Shown here: piece by piece, positions 24,677-36,880 of the stretch
Position numbering within the stretch: position 1 is the first letter of the stretch
How the letters are laid out: each line of letters opens with the position of its first letter
Source of the DNA: Primula veris
Taxonomy: Eukaryota > Streptophyta > Magnoliopsida > Ericales > Primulaceae
Assembly (NCBI GenBank): GCA_963682055.1
Contig: OY821750.1
Span: 30,016,402 to 30,080,401, forward strand
Length of the DNA: 64,000 nt
Reading direction: 5' to 3'
Translations under genes and position numbers: made by a program
The notes under the pieces: model-generated
What the model was told of the DNA's origin: nothing
The model's database searches: none
The model's input: the letters and a program-made list of their open reading frames with translations, nothing else

Positions 24677-26802
24677 TTTTCTCTCTCTTTTAAGTTTTAT
24701 TTCTTTCTTTTTTTGGGTAAATATCTCTCTCAGAATGTTTGAAAAAAATATAAGGTGGGGAATTGGGGATAATGTTTTTATTTTATGGGTGGAAATCCCA
24801 TTGGACTTGTGAGAAGTTATTATTAGGTATTTTACTTATATGGACATACTATATTAAAAAATGAACATTTTTCGGGTCGGCCCAGTTTATTAAATACGTA
24901 CAAGTAGCGGTGTACATGGCTCGGACTTGTACGGGTTGAGCTAAGACAGAATTCAATCATTTTCTAAACGGTCTCAAAAAAATGAGTCTAATCAACCTAT
25001 TCATTTTTAGTGTATTTTGCAAACTTGCACATATGTCTCATCTCATATGCTCCTGCGAGTCAACGACACCTCCATTACCCATACGCTTGGATCGTCAGGC
25101 ATTTTAGGTCGGCCCAGTTTATATGGGGGAATTTTGGTAACTTTGAATCTTTGATTATCTTTTAATTTAATGACTAATGGCCAATCTCTCTCCCATTTAG
25201 GCTAAAAATGATCAAACTGGCCGAATTCACGCCACATAAATTTCAGACTCAAATTTGTACGTAACTCAGCAAAATCGCACCCCGGATCGCATGCAGTAGA
25301 GAATAGAAACTTCTTTATCTCCCTATACCTTTTTGCAGACACAACTCTTTCCACGTTCGAACCGTCTCCTTTTCATCGTACAATTTCTACCATCTGTATC
25401 GCTGCAGCGATGGTACTATAGACGGTAAACAACTGAATTTTCTGAATATATACTGGGTATCAGATTTCGAGTTTTAAATGGCCTAATTGTGCAATTTGTA
25501 ACTTGATTAATAACATTATAAACTCAAGTTTGCTAGACTCTACCTGCGAAACAATCCAATGATGCAAGTCTAAGTCGTTGAACTCTCACACCATATTGTT
25601 TTATCATGTAAACATTCTATTTTAAACATTCGAGGTCAGGGGTGTACAGATGGTGACCTAGAGTTGCTAGAAATATTCTTCCAGTAGAAGTGCTACCCAG
25701 TATTTCTGAGACTGTTGAAACTCAGGAAAATATCCTTCTTGATCAATAACTTCTACCAAATTTCTCAAATTCTTGCTCAGCGAAAAAGATAATCGGATAA
25801 TCCCACCGCAATGTAGCTTGACCAAACTTAATTACCAAATTGTACTAAAAGGAAGAAAAACAATTCTTTTACTGTCTAGTGTCTACAATTTTTCTCTGTC
25901 CCACAATTTTTGCAGCAACAGTTATAATTAAAACCCCAAAGCTTTTTCAGCAGATCAAATGAACAAATCTTTATGCAATAAGAATTTACCATCAGCAAAG
26001 TGACCAAGTAAAAATATTTGAGATAGATTTAAAAAAAATGCAGTTTACTTTTTGCCGGTCATGTTAAAATATAGGGGAAACATCAATAACTATATCAAGT
26101 TTAGATCGAGACTCGGATACTTGTGGCAAGTACTGATATTACTGCCTACCCTGAAGTTTGGTCTCTCTGGAGTCTGGAGTGCAGATATGTGGTTTATAAT
26201 AAATAAGTTGTATGCCAAAGATAAATCAACAGAATTTTCTCTCAGGCGTCTTATACTTGCCTTCAACGAATTTCAATCGCAAAGTCGAAAATCAAATACC
26301 CTTCAAGAATCAAGAGAAACGAGAAATAGAAATAGAAATAGAAATAGAAATCTGATTAATAATCAACAAATGCATAACTTACATTCCCTTATGAAAGCCA
26401 AGGAAACAGTTCAATCTCGTAAATCATATGTTATAAAAAATAAGAACAAGAGAAAGGAACACAACATCAGGTCAAACATGTCTACTCAAAAGAAGATATC
26501 CGGCATATGTCTTTTGATGTCACGCTCTGTTGAATTCTGTCATAAAGGTGTTGATATGCCTGCAATAAGTGTAAATCAATTTTGAGGAAAATAAGAATCA
26601 AGTAATATGCAACATGTAGATCTATGTAGTAATTGTAAGTTGTAACTAAGTACTTCCACAGAAAAAAACAGCACATTGTAAAGGCATCTTGCAATTGATT
26701 AAGAAAGAAGTATTGTATCTTTCAACTTCTAACATAACCTGGCACATTATCGGATTAGAATTTTGCTTACAAAGCATTATCATGTAAGAAGGAATAAAAT
26801 AA

Positions 26803-26827
26803 TAGTAGTAGTAGTAGTAGTAGTAGT
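26803..26827. repeat. (TAG)n microsatellite
   Basis: About eight tag triplets in a row, followed by a T run. Simple sequence. Confidence 0.85.
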
Positions 26828-26900
26828 TTTTTTCCCCTGGAAACACATGTAAACCTAAAGCATTACTTTACAAAGCAAGCGACACTTCCCCAATACTCAC

Positions 26901-27030
26901 AGAGCATGCCCACGAAAGTAAGGAACAAATTAGCATAAAGATAAAGGTCAATCCAGTTATTAGACAGAGCAAGCCCAGGAAAGTAAGGTATAAATTAGCA
27001 TAAAGGTAATGGTCAATCCAATTATTAGAT
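26901..27030. repeat. Two-copy 65 bp tandem duplication
   Basis: A unit beginning agagca.gcccac/agg and ending ttattagac/t is present at 26,901-26,965 and 26,966-27,030 with roughly eight substitutions. A recent local duplication in non-coding DNA. Confidence 0.85.
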
Positions 27031-29472
27031 GCCATATTTATACTTTAAAGTACCGGAGAGAAAGTCATAGTTCTGACTTTTGTTATTGCAATTATCAAAC
27101 ACAAAATGGATTACCATTGCTCTATGATAAAATCAGCACCTGAAGGCATTCAGCACAAGATACGGAAGAAAGCAAGACGCTGGTTTAAAAATATGATGTA
27201 ACCATCAAATTTTGAAGGTAAAAAAGTAAATTCCATGCTACAGAAAGAACTATGACGGAAAGGCAAGTTAGCATTTAAGGAGATGGGCCGATTAAGAAGA
27301 TTGATAACATGCAATGAAAACCTAGTGTAACAATATCAAGTGATGGTGACACAACAGATCAACAAACACAAATGGCTAATTAGCTATGAATATGTAAGGG
27401 AAAATACAGAAAATAAACGTTCATTAAGGTGTCAGGGAAAAAAAGGATTACATTTTGTACAAAATGACCAGTAGTCCTTGAAGATACTGACTTTTAAAAT
27501 TTAATCCCAAAACCTAGACCTCGACATAAGAAGTGATGGGGATGAAAGCCCACCAATGTGGAAACAGCTATATAATAAGAAATGCCACCAAGGTGTATAA
27601 GAAATGACTCATATCAGTCTAAACTCTTAAACCTATTTGGAACATTCCTACCACTTAGTAAACGTTATACAAAAAATCCCTCAAGGAATTTCTCATCCTG
27701 TCTATCTGGTTCCAATGAAAACTACAACGGAAATAATGGATGCCTAACTGAGTGGCTAGTTCATCGGGAGTAATGTGTCTGGATTTACCTTAGTCAGTTT
27801 TTTATCCATCTACTCCAAAAAATTGTAAAATAGAGTACTTTCAATTATCCTGGGCTCCACAAAACTCCAACCAATTTACTGAAATAAGTACCACAAAGCA
27901 GTTTACCAACTTTGCCATCAAAACCAAAGAAAACATCCATGAGTCTTAATCATCCAACGCATGTAACTTTGACAAAGAACGGAAATTATTGTGAGTTGTT
28001 TACAAGAAAGCTATAACATACTGTCAAAAACTAAATCTCCAATAAAGATTGCTGAGTGAATATAACATAAGTGAAGGTTTTTTTGCCAACAGCAAGAAAT
28101 TAAAAGTTCCAAGTGAAATAACAATTAAAAACGAAAAAGTTTTTTTTTCTTCAAAATTCTAAGTCAGATTATAAATTCTCTCACATTTGATCTTACCATT
28201 CTGATCTCCTGTATCATGCGATTTTAACTATTAACAGAAAAATATTTACCTATTTCATTTGGAAATGCATTTCTATTGCAGGTCTTACAGTTTTTTTTTT
28301 TTTTTGAAACAATTAATCTAATAATTATTATCCTTTCTAGTTTTGAGATCAACTCCAGAGACCAATCCGGAGGTTAAACCCATCCTGTCTACTCTAGCAG
28401 GTCAAATATGAACACCAAAACTCACTAAAATCTTTAGCATCTACATACTTAAAAGAGCTTGCCAAAATAACGTAAGTGCGACAGTAACTTATATGTTGGA
28501 GCTTTTGATAAAAATAATTATTACTCAACCTGAATGCTATACCTATATTATTTCATGACGAATATATTAAACCAGAGAGAACTTAGTTACCATTTAAGAA
28601 CAATCTCCACAAATACTCCAACTAGATTTAAATACCTTTGCGTTCCCCAGTCCACATTCTAACCATACTTCACTACTATGATATCCAAAGATGAAATTTA
28701 TAAAATTGAACACATCAGCTTATATTTGTAACTTCAGATATTTCTTTTCTCCTCCTAACTAGTTACTATACTATTTGTTAAAGTCACGATAGAAAATGAG
28801 ATTCTGTTTATGTTATTTCTATCTCACCTACGCATTATCTGAAGATGAAAACATATAATAACAACAGGATAAACTTGTTTGGCTGTTTGAAAAGGAGGGA
28901 AACTAGCGTAAAAACTATAAAATGGTGTGCATAAATATGCATTTGCTCTATACTAGTATTTTTCCAAATTGTTTATTAATGGTCATGGAGAATATTTCAT
29001 ATTGTAATCTGACTAATCTCTTTTAAAACGGTCTCATACTCTAAAATAAAATTCAACTATAAAAGCCAAAAAAGCTTTCTTCTCATTTTTGTTTGCATTT
29101 CATCTTTTTAGCTTCTTTCAGAAAACAAAGAAGCCTTTTTAAGCAAAAAAAAAATCTGCAAAACCACACTAAGGCTTGTTCGCTTCAACTTTAACGAAAT
29201 TTGCAGGGTTAATTGGGGCTGAGATGGTAGTTCATCTAGATAAAACCTTTTGCTAAAAACCATCTGAAATACCAAGTAAGAACAAACAAAACTGATCTTC
29301 TTTTAAGCAAAGGGCAAAAATTTAGCTTTAAAGTATTAGTAACAAAACGGTCACATGACTACTGCTTGAATTCCTACCGAAAACAAGTAATCAGGATTCA
29401 GGTGCAATATTAAGTCATTAACTAAATGGAAATCATCAATGGAGAAATAAAACAAAAAAAAACTAAACTTGA

Positions 29473-30758
29473 TCAATTTGAACCTTGAGAGATTAATCCC
29501 CAGCATTTTGCCTCGACTGACAAGTTTGATTTCAACCTAGCCGAAGCTATTGCGCTGTGCAAGGGCATCATTGTTTCCAAGCAGCAACTCAGCTCCACCG
29601 GTAATCTAAAAAACGCACATAATTACATACAGAACATATTAGCAGTACATGATCAAAGATGTATAACATACCCACCCCGTATACATGGTGAAATATCGTT
29701 ATTTTCTATACAGATAACAGAGAAATAATTATTAAGTATAAAGCCTTTTCCTTTTCTTTTTTAAATTACGGGGGTCCTGAAAGACTAAATCTACATTTTC
29801 TTCCAAAGTACGGGTTGAAATATTGCTATTCTCTACATAGATAACAGGATCATAGGTATTACTACTTAAATGACAGAAAACCAATAAAATAGAAGAAATC
29901 AAGGGGCTATATTTTTCCTAATTGTGGGGTTGCTTAAAAGGCTAAAATCATCCAAAAATCCAATATAAATGATGAAATATCTTCATTTTCTATATAGATA
30001 ACAGAAACTTAATTATTAAGTACAGAGTTTTTTTCTTTTTTTTTTAATTATGGGGGTGCTGAAAGGCTAAATTACGCATTTTCTTCCAAATTACATGGTG
30101 AAACAAAGTTATTTTCTACATAGATAACATGAACTTAATTATTACTTAGATAACAGAAAAAAAAAACATACATACATACACACATATATATATATATATA
30201 TAAATTAAGTGCATAGCTAATTTTATTTTTTGTAATTACGGGGGTATTAAAAGGCTAAAATCTGCCTTTTCTTCGAAATACACCGTGAAACATCGCTATT
30301 TTCTAATTAGATAAGAGAAACATAGTTATTGCTTAGATAACAGATAATTAATTTTTTTTCAAAAAAAACAAAAATTTAACTAATACATGCATACAAACAT
30401 AAATTAAGTACAGAGCTATTTTTTTTTCTAATTACGGGTTGCCGAAAGGCTAAAATCTGCTAAAAAAATCAAAAAATAAAAAATCCAGAATTCAAAATCT
30501 GATTTTAAACTAAAAAATAAGTTACCAAACATAGCCTTAGTCTTGTTGACATACCAAACAGTTAATCAAAATGCCAAACATAGCCTTAATAATAACGAGT
30601 TAAATGATATAAAAAAGTAATTAAATAATAAAAAAAATTAGGTATAACCTTAGTGAACGAGAAAGACGGGGAATAGAAGAAGGAGAAGATTTGGTGAAAT
30701 TAAAGGCTACTGGTTTCATACGTGACGCTAATTTACCTACAAATTTGTAACACACCAT
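29473..30758 (-). CDS. NFD6-like: NUCLEAR FUSION DEFECTIVE 6-like organelle peptide, 80 residues
   Basis: Two minus-strand exons, 30758-30649 and 29605-29473, are joined across a 1,043 bp GT-AG intron. Exon 1 ends in AG and exon 2 supplies A to make Arg. The protein has a Ser/Arg-rich targeting-type N-terminus (SSPSSIPRLSRSLRLP), then the family signature LPVELSCCLETMMPLHSAIA and SARLKSNLS, and ends GLISQGSN. Such short proteins are annotated as NFD6-like, chloroplast or mitochondrial; Arabidopsis NFD6 is linked to polar nuclear fusion in the female gametophyte. An in-frame TAG lies just upstream, so the first ATG (MVCYKFVGK) is used; a second ATG at codon 14 is possible. These genes often have alternative 3' exons, which I could not define here. 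Confidence 0.85.
29690..30462. repeat. Degenerate minisatellite inside the NFD6-like intron
   Basis: Five diverged copies of a unit carry 'a(t)tacgggggtgctgaaaggctaaa' (at about 29,767, 29,921, 30,047, 30,234 and 30,440) followed by 'tcttcc', 'gtgaaa', 'attttcta' and 'agataacag'. Spacing varies (about 125-205 bp) through inserted A/T runs and an (at)n tract near 30,183-30,203. All copies lie within the intron. Confidence 0.75.
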
Positions 30759-31016
30759 TATTAAATAAATTATTTGATACTAGTATTTCAGTTTTGGGAG
30801 AGAATGAAATAAATGGTGTTAGGGTTTTATGCAAAAATACAAATAAAAATAAAACCCAGTTTGAGTTTTACTAGTGTGTGATCTAGTTTTTAAATTAATT
30901 ATTTTGACCCCACTAGTTTGTTTCTTTTCATAATCGACCCATATCTATTCATATTATTAGTACCAAGACTCCCAATATGGTCCATGTTAACATTTTAATT
31001 TGGGGAACAAATACAT

Positions 31017-31500
31017 TTAGTACATCAAACTATAGCGCGATTAACGATTTGAGTACATATCTTTTAAATTTTTTAATTTGGTTACCACATTATAATAACT
31101 TTCTAATTTAGATATTACCGTCTAAATTAATCACAGAATCATGTCATATGAAATTTGACAAACATTAATTTGATAGGGTAATTTGACAATTTTGCACAAA
31201 AAATATGTCATCTTAGAAAAAAATTTCCCCCAATTTCACACATAAAAAAAATTAGCATATAATCCAAATTTTTGTTATGTGTGAAATTGGGAGAAAAGTT
31301 TTTATAGGATAACATATTTTTGTGCAAAATTATCAAATTACCCTCTCAAATTAACGTTTGTCAAATGTCACATGACATGATTCCGTGATTAATTTAGTCG
31401 GTGATATCTAAATTGAAAAGTTATTATAGTGTGGTACACAAATTGAAAAATTTGAAAGGTAAGTATCCAAATCGTTAAAAGCAGATAGTTTGATCCGTTA
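31017..31500. mobile_element. Long foldback MITE, about 230 bp arms
   Basis: The left arm (about 31,017-31,244) and the right arm (about 31,275-31,500) are reverse complements along nearly their whole length. Shared landmarks are catcaaacta, aacgatttg, taccaca.tataataact, aattaatcac.gaatcatgtc, gggtaatttg and caatttcacacataa. The loop is about 30 bp. There is no ORF. A transcript would fold into one long, slightly bulged hairpin. I read it as a non-autonomous DNA transposon (foldback type); target duplication not determined. Confidence 0.85.
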
Positions 31501-31589
31501 AATCTATAAAACCCCTTTTTAAACTGTGAATAGTACAGAATCTATTTGGCTTTCAAAGATTAAGTACAAATCTAGTTCCCTCTGAATTA

Positions 31590-31835
31590 CTCACCCTTCC
31601 GTTCCACAATATAACGGAAAACTCAACTTATTAATAAAATACAATAATTACACTTCTTTTACGTTCTCTTTTTACTTTTATCCCCGTTTTTATTAATGCA
31701 CATTCTCGTAAAAATTTAAAAGTATGAGCAAACACGTAATTTTACACAAGATTCTTTTCTATTTTGGTAAATCACACTTATATTGTGGAACAGCCCAAAA
31801 TAGTATAGTGGACTTATATTTTGGAATGGATGGAG
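31590..31835. mobile_element. Stowaway-like MITE
   Basis: A 246 bp element flanked by TA (31,588-31,589 and 31,836-31,837). The left end is CTCACCCTTCCGTTCCACAA. The right end in reverse complement is CTCCATCCATTCCAAAATAT. A TA duplication with CTCC-type termini fits Stowaway. It lies about 90 bp beyond the foldback element. Confidence 0.75.
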
Positions 31836-31837
31836 TA

Positions 31838-33350
31838 TTATTATTCATTCTGACTGGGTTGGATTAGAGCGAAGTTTTTAACGGCGTACATGTCATGATT
31901 TTTAGGTATTATTTCGTCATTTTTGTGCTATTAATTTAAACCATTTAAGCTGAGATAAATTATATTGATAATAAACTCTTAACCGGCCTTTTCATTGATT
32001 TTTTTTTGAATTCGGGAGTTTCTTATCTTTGAATTTAGAATCAAATATTCATGTCTCCTCAAATAATTTTTTTATTCAAGTTTTAAGAAAAAATGATGTT
32101 CCGTCTAATATTTAAAAATAGATATTAATTTAAACAAAATAATAAGAAGTTGGACTTGTCATGTTTTTTAAACCGGAGTATCCGGTATGAGTACGGTACA
32201 TCATTCCGTGTATTTATCACGACATTTCAATTACCGTTAACTTTTTCGTCTTTTACCACTTCGGTATGATTTGGATATGTGTTCGATACTCTTTTGGTAT
32301 AAGAGAATCTTTTATTTTATTTTTATAAAAACCACTTAAAACTCAGTTTGAAGGGGGTATATAAAATAAGTAGTATGAACCCCTCTAATTTTATTTTTTA
32401 TTGTAATCAAGTGTATGAGAAACACTTATATAGACCTGCACTATCATGTCATCTTAGTGAGTTGGTGTGGCAAATCAATGGGTAAATGACATGTGGATGA
32501 TCTTACTTTGGGAAGTTAATTTGCAATTATACACAATAATAACGGCAGTATAACGCTTAGAAAGTGGGTTGGTTATCTGTCCCCACTTACTTAAATTTTT
32601 ATTTAATTTAAAAAGTCCTTCAACTTGCAATAATCATTTTCCAATTCTTATGAACATAAAAAAAATAACGTGGTCCAACTTGTTAGGATTTGATAAAAAA
32701 TAACTTTTACACAAAAAAAAGACAAACACACAGTCGTCTTCAATTAATAAGTTGAAGATAAATTAAATTTCAAAAGATAATTTACATGTTTAAATATTAC
32801 CAAAACGAAAGGAGTTCATGAAACAAATAGTCTATGCATCATAAAGAACAAATTACAAAGGCAAATAGAAAAATAAATTAATCATCGTCTTGCAACATGT
32901 AAACAAACATAGAACGGAAACATAAACGTCTTCTGATCTTGTTGTGGCGCCTGTTAAGATCTTCTGACAAATCGACCGGTTACACAATGGAAAATGTTGA
33001 TTAGCCAAGTTATGCACGCTGATGTTTCCCTATAAGAAAATTAAGAAATAAAGTTGGTTAATACAAGTAGTTTTATCAAATATAAACCAAGTACTGTTAT
33101 ACATGTAGTTAATTTATTTTACTTTATATGAATACTGGTGTTATGTAAAAATTAAAATTAAACATGTCGCGATTTTGGTTTGCAAGTCAGTATATATTAA
33201 TAGATATTTCATATACCATTGTTATGTTATGGGTGCTTTTTCGTTGGAATTGTATCTCCTCCATCAACTTGCTTGTATGACCCGAATAAATAAGAATAAT
33301 AATTTAACGGTTAGAACTTATAACCTCAACAAAAATAATTGTTAAGAATG
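31838..33350. other. Intergenic, no gene seen
   Basis: AT-rich DNA between the MITE pair and the FAR1 relic. The part next to 33,350 may hold more of the decayed transposase (GHTSKLMEE-like text on the minus strand near 33,270-33,300), but it is not readable as a domain. Confidence 0.35.
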
Positions 33351-34230
33351 TCAATATAATGTTACTTTCTTTTCATCCGACAGAAATGCACAACCAAAGA
33401 AAACATTTTTCCAGTAATGGTTTACACATACGAATGGTGTGCATATCATATTGTACTTGTTAGTACGATATGTGGTATAAAAAATAACGACATCACAAAA
33501 GCACTCGTAATCAATCTTTGAATGCCCATCCCTCCAAAAGAAAATTTTCAATCTCTGTTGATTATCTAATTGTACCGAATAGAAGAACATTGGATTTTTA
33601 ACTTGCTTTTGCTTGAAAAGGTTAATAAGACTTTAAGCATCTCTGTTGCCAAGGTTTTCGGACTTATCTTTAGTCAATAAGTTAAAATGATCAATTTTAG
33701 TGAATACAACATTTCGAATTCCACCAGCTTCTTTTGTCAAATATCTATAAGCTTTCATGGGCCTTATACCTGCTGCTGACACATAATGAATTATGCCTTT
33801 ACTAGTTTCAGGTATATTATGGGCAGACCTCAATAAGTATTGTTTATCCGATGGAACTAAATTGTGGTTGTGTTCATTAACAAGATGAACAAGTTCCCAT
33901 ACTTCATTTTCTACTTTAAATCGTGCAAGAGCCTTGCAACCAGTTCTAGTGTCCAATTTCTCATCATGTTTTCCATGGCTTGGTTCAGCCTTCTGTTTTT
34001 GTCCGTCTTTTGAGCAAAAGAAAGTGCGTTCACACGGTATATTGGTTTTTTGCTTGTACCTTTTTTTTCCTCAATGGATACTAAAACCTTTGTTTATGGC
34101 ATAGCTGTTATATAAATCATAAGCCACTTCCTCATTCTTTACAATGGTCCCTACTTTTGGTTCTATTTCTCCCCTTTCAGAGTGTACTCCCAATATAGTA
34201 CTGTTCACTTCCTTAACTTCTATAACTGCA
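33351..34230 (-). pseudogene. FAR1/MULE-type transposase-derived pseudogene
   Basis: On the minus strand one reading frame runs from about 34,230 to 33,351 and is interrupted by two stops. It opens with a FAR1 DNA-binding domain (PKVGTIVKNEEVAYDLYNSY, AINKGFSIH-stop-GKKRYK, CERTFFCSKDG, DTRTGCKALARF, VHLVNEHNHNLV). It continues to GLNGDA-like text (LGNRDA-stop-SLINLF) and the start of the MULE transposase domain (FFYSVQLD, FWRDGHSKIDY, TTYRTNKYNM, FVCVNHYWKNVFFGCAFLSDE). Both stops look like single C-to-T changes (CGA to TGA in 'HRGKKR' and CAA to TAA in 'GDAQ'). After LSDEK the frame ends and the rest of the transposase and SWIM zinc finger are missing. Confidence 0.88.
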
Positions 34231-35000
34231 TTATATGATCAAAATTATAAATAAGTACTATGACACAAACATTTGAAGATTTTTTTAATTTTAATTTTAA
34301 TTTTAATTAATTTTAGGATAGTTATTTTGGGTTATTTAATATGTGTTGAGTTTTTATTGGGTAGTAACATTAAAACTTATCATTTGTAATATACTAAGTA
34401 CAATTAGAAAAAATCTAGCTTAAAGGAGAAATTGGTTTTTTTATAATAAAAAAACAATTGAACCTCTCACAGTCTCCAAATAACGAGGGACAAACTGGAA
34501 TGAATGAAATTTCATCTAATTCAACAATAATCTAACTGAAAAATAACTATAATAAATTGAATATTAGCAAGTATAAATAGTGAAATTATCTATAAATTAT
34601 TTGATGTTTATTTTCTTCTATTGTAGGGAGAGAAATTTGAGAAGCATGATCAATTAATTTTTTAAGAAAAAAAGAGAGGAAGTTTTACAAGAGGTATTTG
34701 GTTATACAGGGACTCAGGAAAAATAGGAAAGGAAAATATTTTGTTTGTAGAAGTGGCAGAGAGAGAGGAGAATGTGGGGACTGTGTTCAGTTAATTTAAT
34801 AGTTTTAATTTGACGCATCATGTTTATTATCTCTCCGTATTCATATTAAACATGCGTGCTATTATTATAGGGTTACCACACCAACTCAGCAAGATGACGT
34901 GGTAGGGCCGCCCAATATAAGTGTTACTCCAACTGTATATACTGATTATATTATTACAAGCATGGTTGTCAAAATAAGTGGTTGACTACGGTTTTATGTT
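34231..35000. other. Intergenic, no gene seen
   Basis: AT-rich DNA with a (ttttaa)n-like run near 34,285-34,310. No exon-like structure. Confidence 0.4.
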
Positions 35001-35092
35001 TTACATGCCTAAGCCTGGTTAAAAAAATTAAGGTTTACATGTCTAAGCCTGGTTAAAAAATATACTTTACATGCCTAAGTCTGGTTAAATAA
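35001..35092. repeat. Three-copy tandem repeat, about 30 bp
   Basis: 'tttacatgcctaagcctggt taaaaaa' type units occur three times in a row with small changes and variable A runs between them. Confidence 0.8.
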
Positions 35093-35319
35093 TACCGTCT
35101 CCATTCCAATTTATTTGTCTACGATATAAATACGTGCATTTAAGATGCATAATATTCATTATAATATGTCGAAATGATAAATTTAAAAAACTTTCTTATA
35201 GACAAATTTAATTCGAGTATTTGAAAGTTTTTTCAAACTTGCAATTTTAGCAATTTAGATACGAATTATTCACATCTCAAAATGAACAGATTTCGATTGT
35301 GGACAAGTGAAGATAACAA

Positions 35320-36570
35320 TAGAGTAAATAGGTAGAATCTCAATTTTATTTTTCTACTGCATTTTACCACCCAAATAAATAATGTATTTGGGAGGTAAAA
35401 TCTTTAGGTCTACTTCAGTTTTTCTTGTTTACAACTCCTACTACCGGCTAAAATACTAAGAGCAACTAATGTCTAAATTCCCATATTTAACACTTCACCT
35501 ATGTTTTGAAAAGTTTATGCTACATGAAAGACAGTATATAATTCGTTGATGCTTTGAAAATTATGTATTCACTAGTATCAAATACTACGTAAGGAAACTA
35601 ACTTTTGAAAATCAGACAAACATAATTAATATCGCCTCCAAAACTAGACATAAGTCGTGAAAATAAAATTGTTGGACGCGGCCAGTTTATCATGAGAGCA
35701 CTTTCAACCGTATGTCTCCAAATTCTATACAGAATTTCACATATAGGACTAATACTAAGCTTGAACATGTACATATCTTTTCCTTGCACATCAGTTGACA
35801 TACACAACACTGTACAAAATATTAAATAAGAATATTATATTACTTATTTTATTGTGTGTGTGAGAGAGTTATGTCATTTTGTGTGTGGAGGAACCATCCA
35901 AAAGTGTGTACATATGTACAAAAGTTTGACATATTTGGACATATTTGTGTGTGTGAGACTCATTCAAAAGTGTGTACAAAAATTTGACATATTTCGACAT
36001 ATGTCCAGATTGTATGTATTTCCTCATTGGGTATTGAGCGTTGTACAAACCGATGTGATGAATAATTTCACTATATTGTCCACATTTGTATATAGAAGCT
36101 CATGGGCCAAGACCGTTAGTAATGCTCTAAGGCTTAAAGATAAAACTTGGCATACTACACTTTCCTTCACTCTCACTATCTTTTGAAGATAAAACTTATC
36201 TTCGACCGTTTTACGTAAAAAAAAAAAAAAAAAACATGATTCGTTTCTTGAAAACGCTCTTTTATCAACTTATCATAGGATTGATTCCGTTACATTTATA
36301 AGTATGAATATTATGATAGACTAACATTATCAGACATTTCTTCTAATATGCCTAAATTTCCATGTACACACTTCAACTTTTGTTGGATAGTTGGTGCTAC
36401 ATGACCATATATAATTCATTTATGCTTTAAAATTGACATTTTCCAATAAAAACCATACATCTAATTCCGTATAATTTAGAAGTATAAGTACCATAAAGAA
36501 CTCTTCTTTTCCAAAATACGAGGAACAACCAGATATGTCCCAGAAAACCAGCACATATATTTTATTTACA

Positions 36571-36629
<59 letters not shown>

Positions 36630-36700
36630 TATACATACTATTACTTTATCTGTAGAGGTCTTATGAGAACTTGAAACAAATATTTGCAAAAAAAATCTCT
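35320..36700. repeat. Large direct repeat, copy 1, with right-hand inverted end
   Basis: From 'tagagtaaataggtagaatc' at 35,320 to the (at)n run at about 36,590, this matches 41,633 to about 42,880 with only scattered substitutions plus one about 20 bp length difference near 36,410. Beyond the (at)n run it carries an end at about 36,648-36,696 (gtagaggtcttatgagaact tgaaacaaatatttgcaaaa). This is the reverse complement of the start of copy 2. A 110-codon ORF (35,854-36,186) is present in both copies but resembles no family and contains gtgtgt runs. A short inner pair (ctaagagcaactaatg and the reverse complement of attagtaatgctctaagg) hints at a nested MITE. Confidence 0.8.
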
Positions 36701-36768
36701 CTAATTAATTTATTTACCAAAATAACTTTAATTCAAAAAGAAAAAACTGTCCAGCAATATAAACCGTA

Positions 36769-36880
36769 TAGAAATTGCTCCATCTTATTTCTTTCCAATC
36801 CCACTTTAGAAATTGCTCCCTCTTATCCCAATCCCACTTTAGAAACTGCTCCCTCTTATTTCTTTCCAATCCCACTTTCT
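36769..36880. repeat. Three-copy tandem repeat, 32-38 bp
   Basis: Units read tagaaattgctcc.tcttat, then tttctttccaatcccactt; the middle copy lacks the 'ttctttc' part. Adjacent to the inverted end of repeat copy 1. Confidence 0.8.

Larger units (their letters stand above)
24677..29472. other. 4.8 kb without a recognised gene
   Basis: AT-rich DNA. 'tcggcccagttta' occurs twice (about 24,878 and 25,111). A 177-codon plus-strand ORF at 26,052-26,585 includes a run encoded by an (agaaat)n microsatellite (about 26,323-26,350) and shows no known domain, so I do not call it. Part of the region could be 3' UTR or alternative 3' exons of the NFD6-like gene (-), which ends at its right edge. Confidence 0.45.

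Noticed and set aside
26052..26585. 177-codon plus-strand ORF
   Set aside because: No recognisable domain, part of it is encoded by a hexamer microsatellite, and the surroundings look non-coding.
35097..35319. Stowaway-like left end (ctccattccaatttatttgt) before repeat copy 1
   Set aside because: Only one end is visible. It may be a relic cut by the repeat, but it cannot be shown.
35854..36186. 110-codon ORF present in both large repeats (also 42,167-42,499)
   Set aside because: Its presence in both copies follows from the duplication. It is partly encoded by gtgtgt runs and has no known domain.
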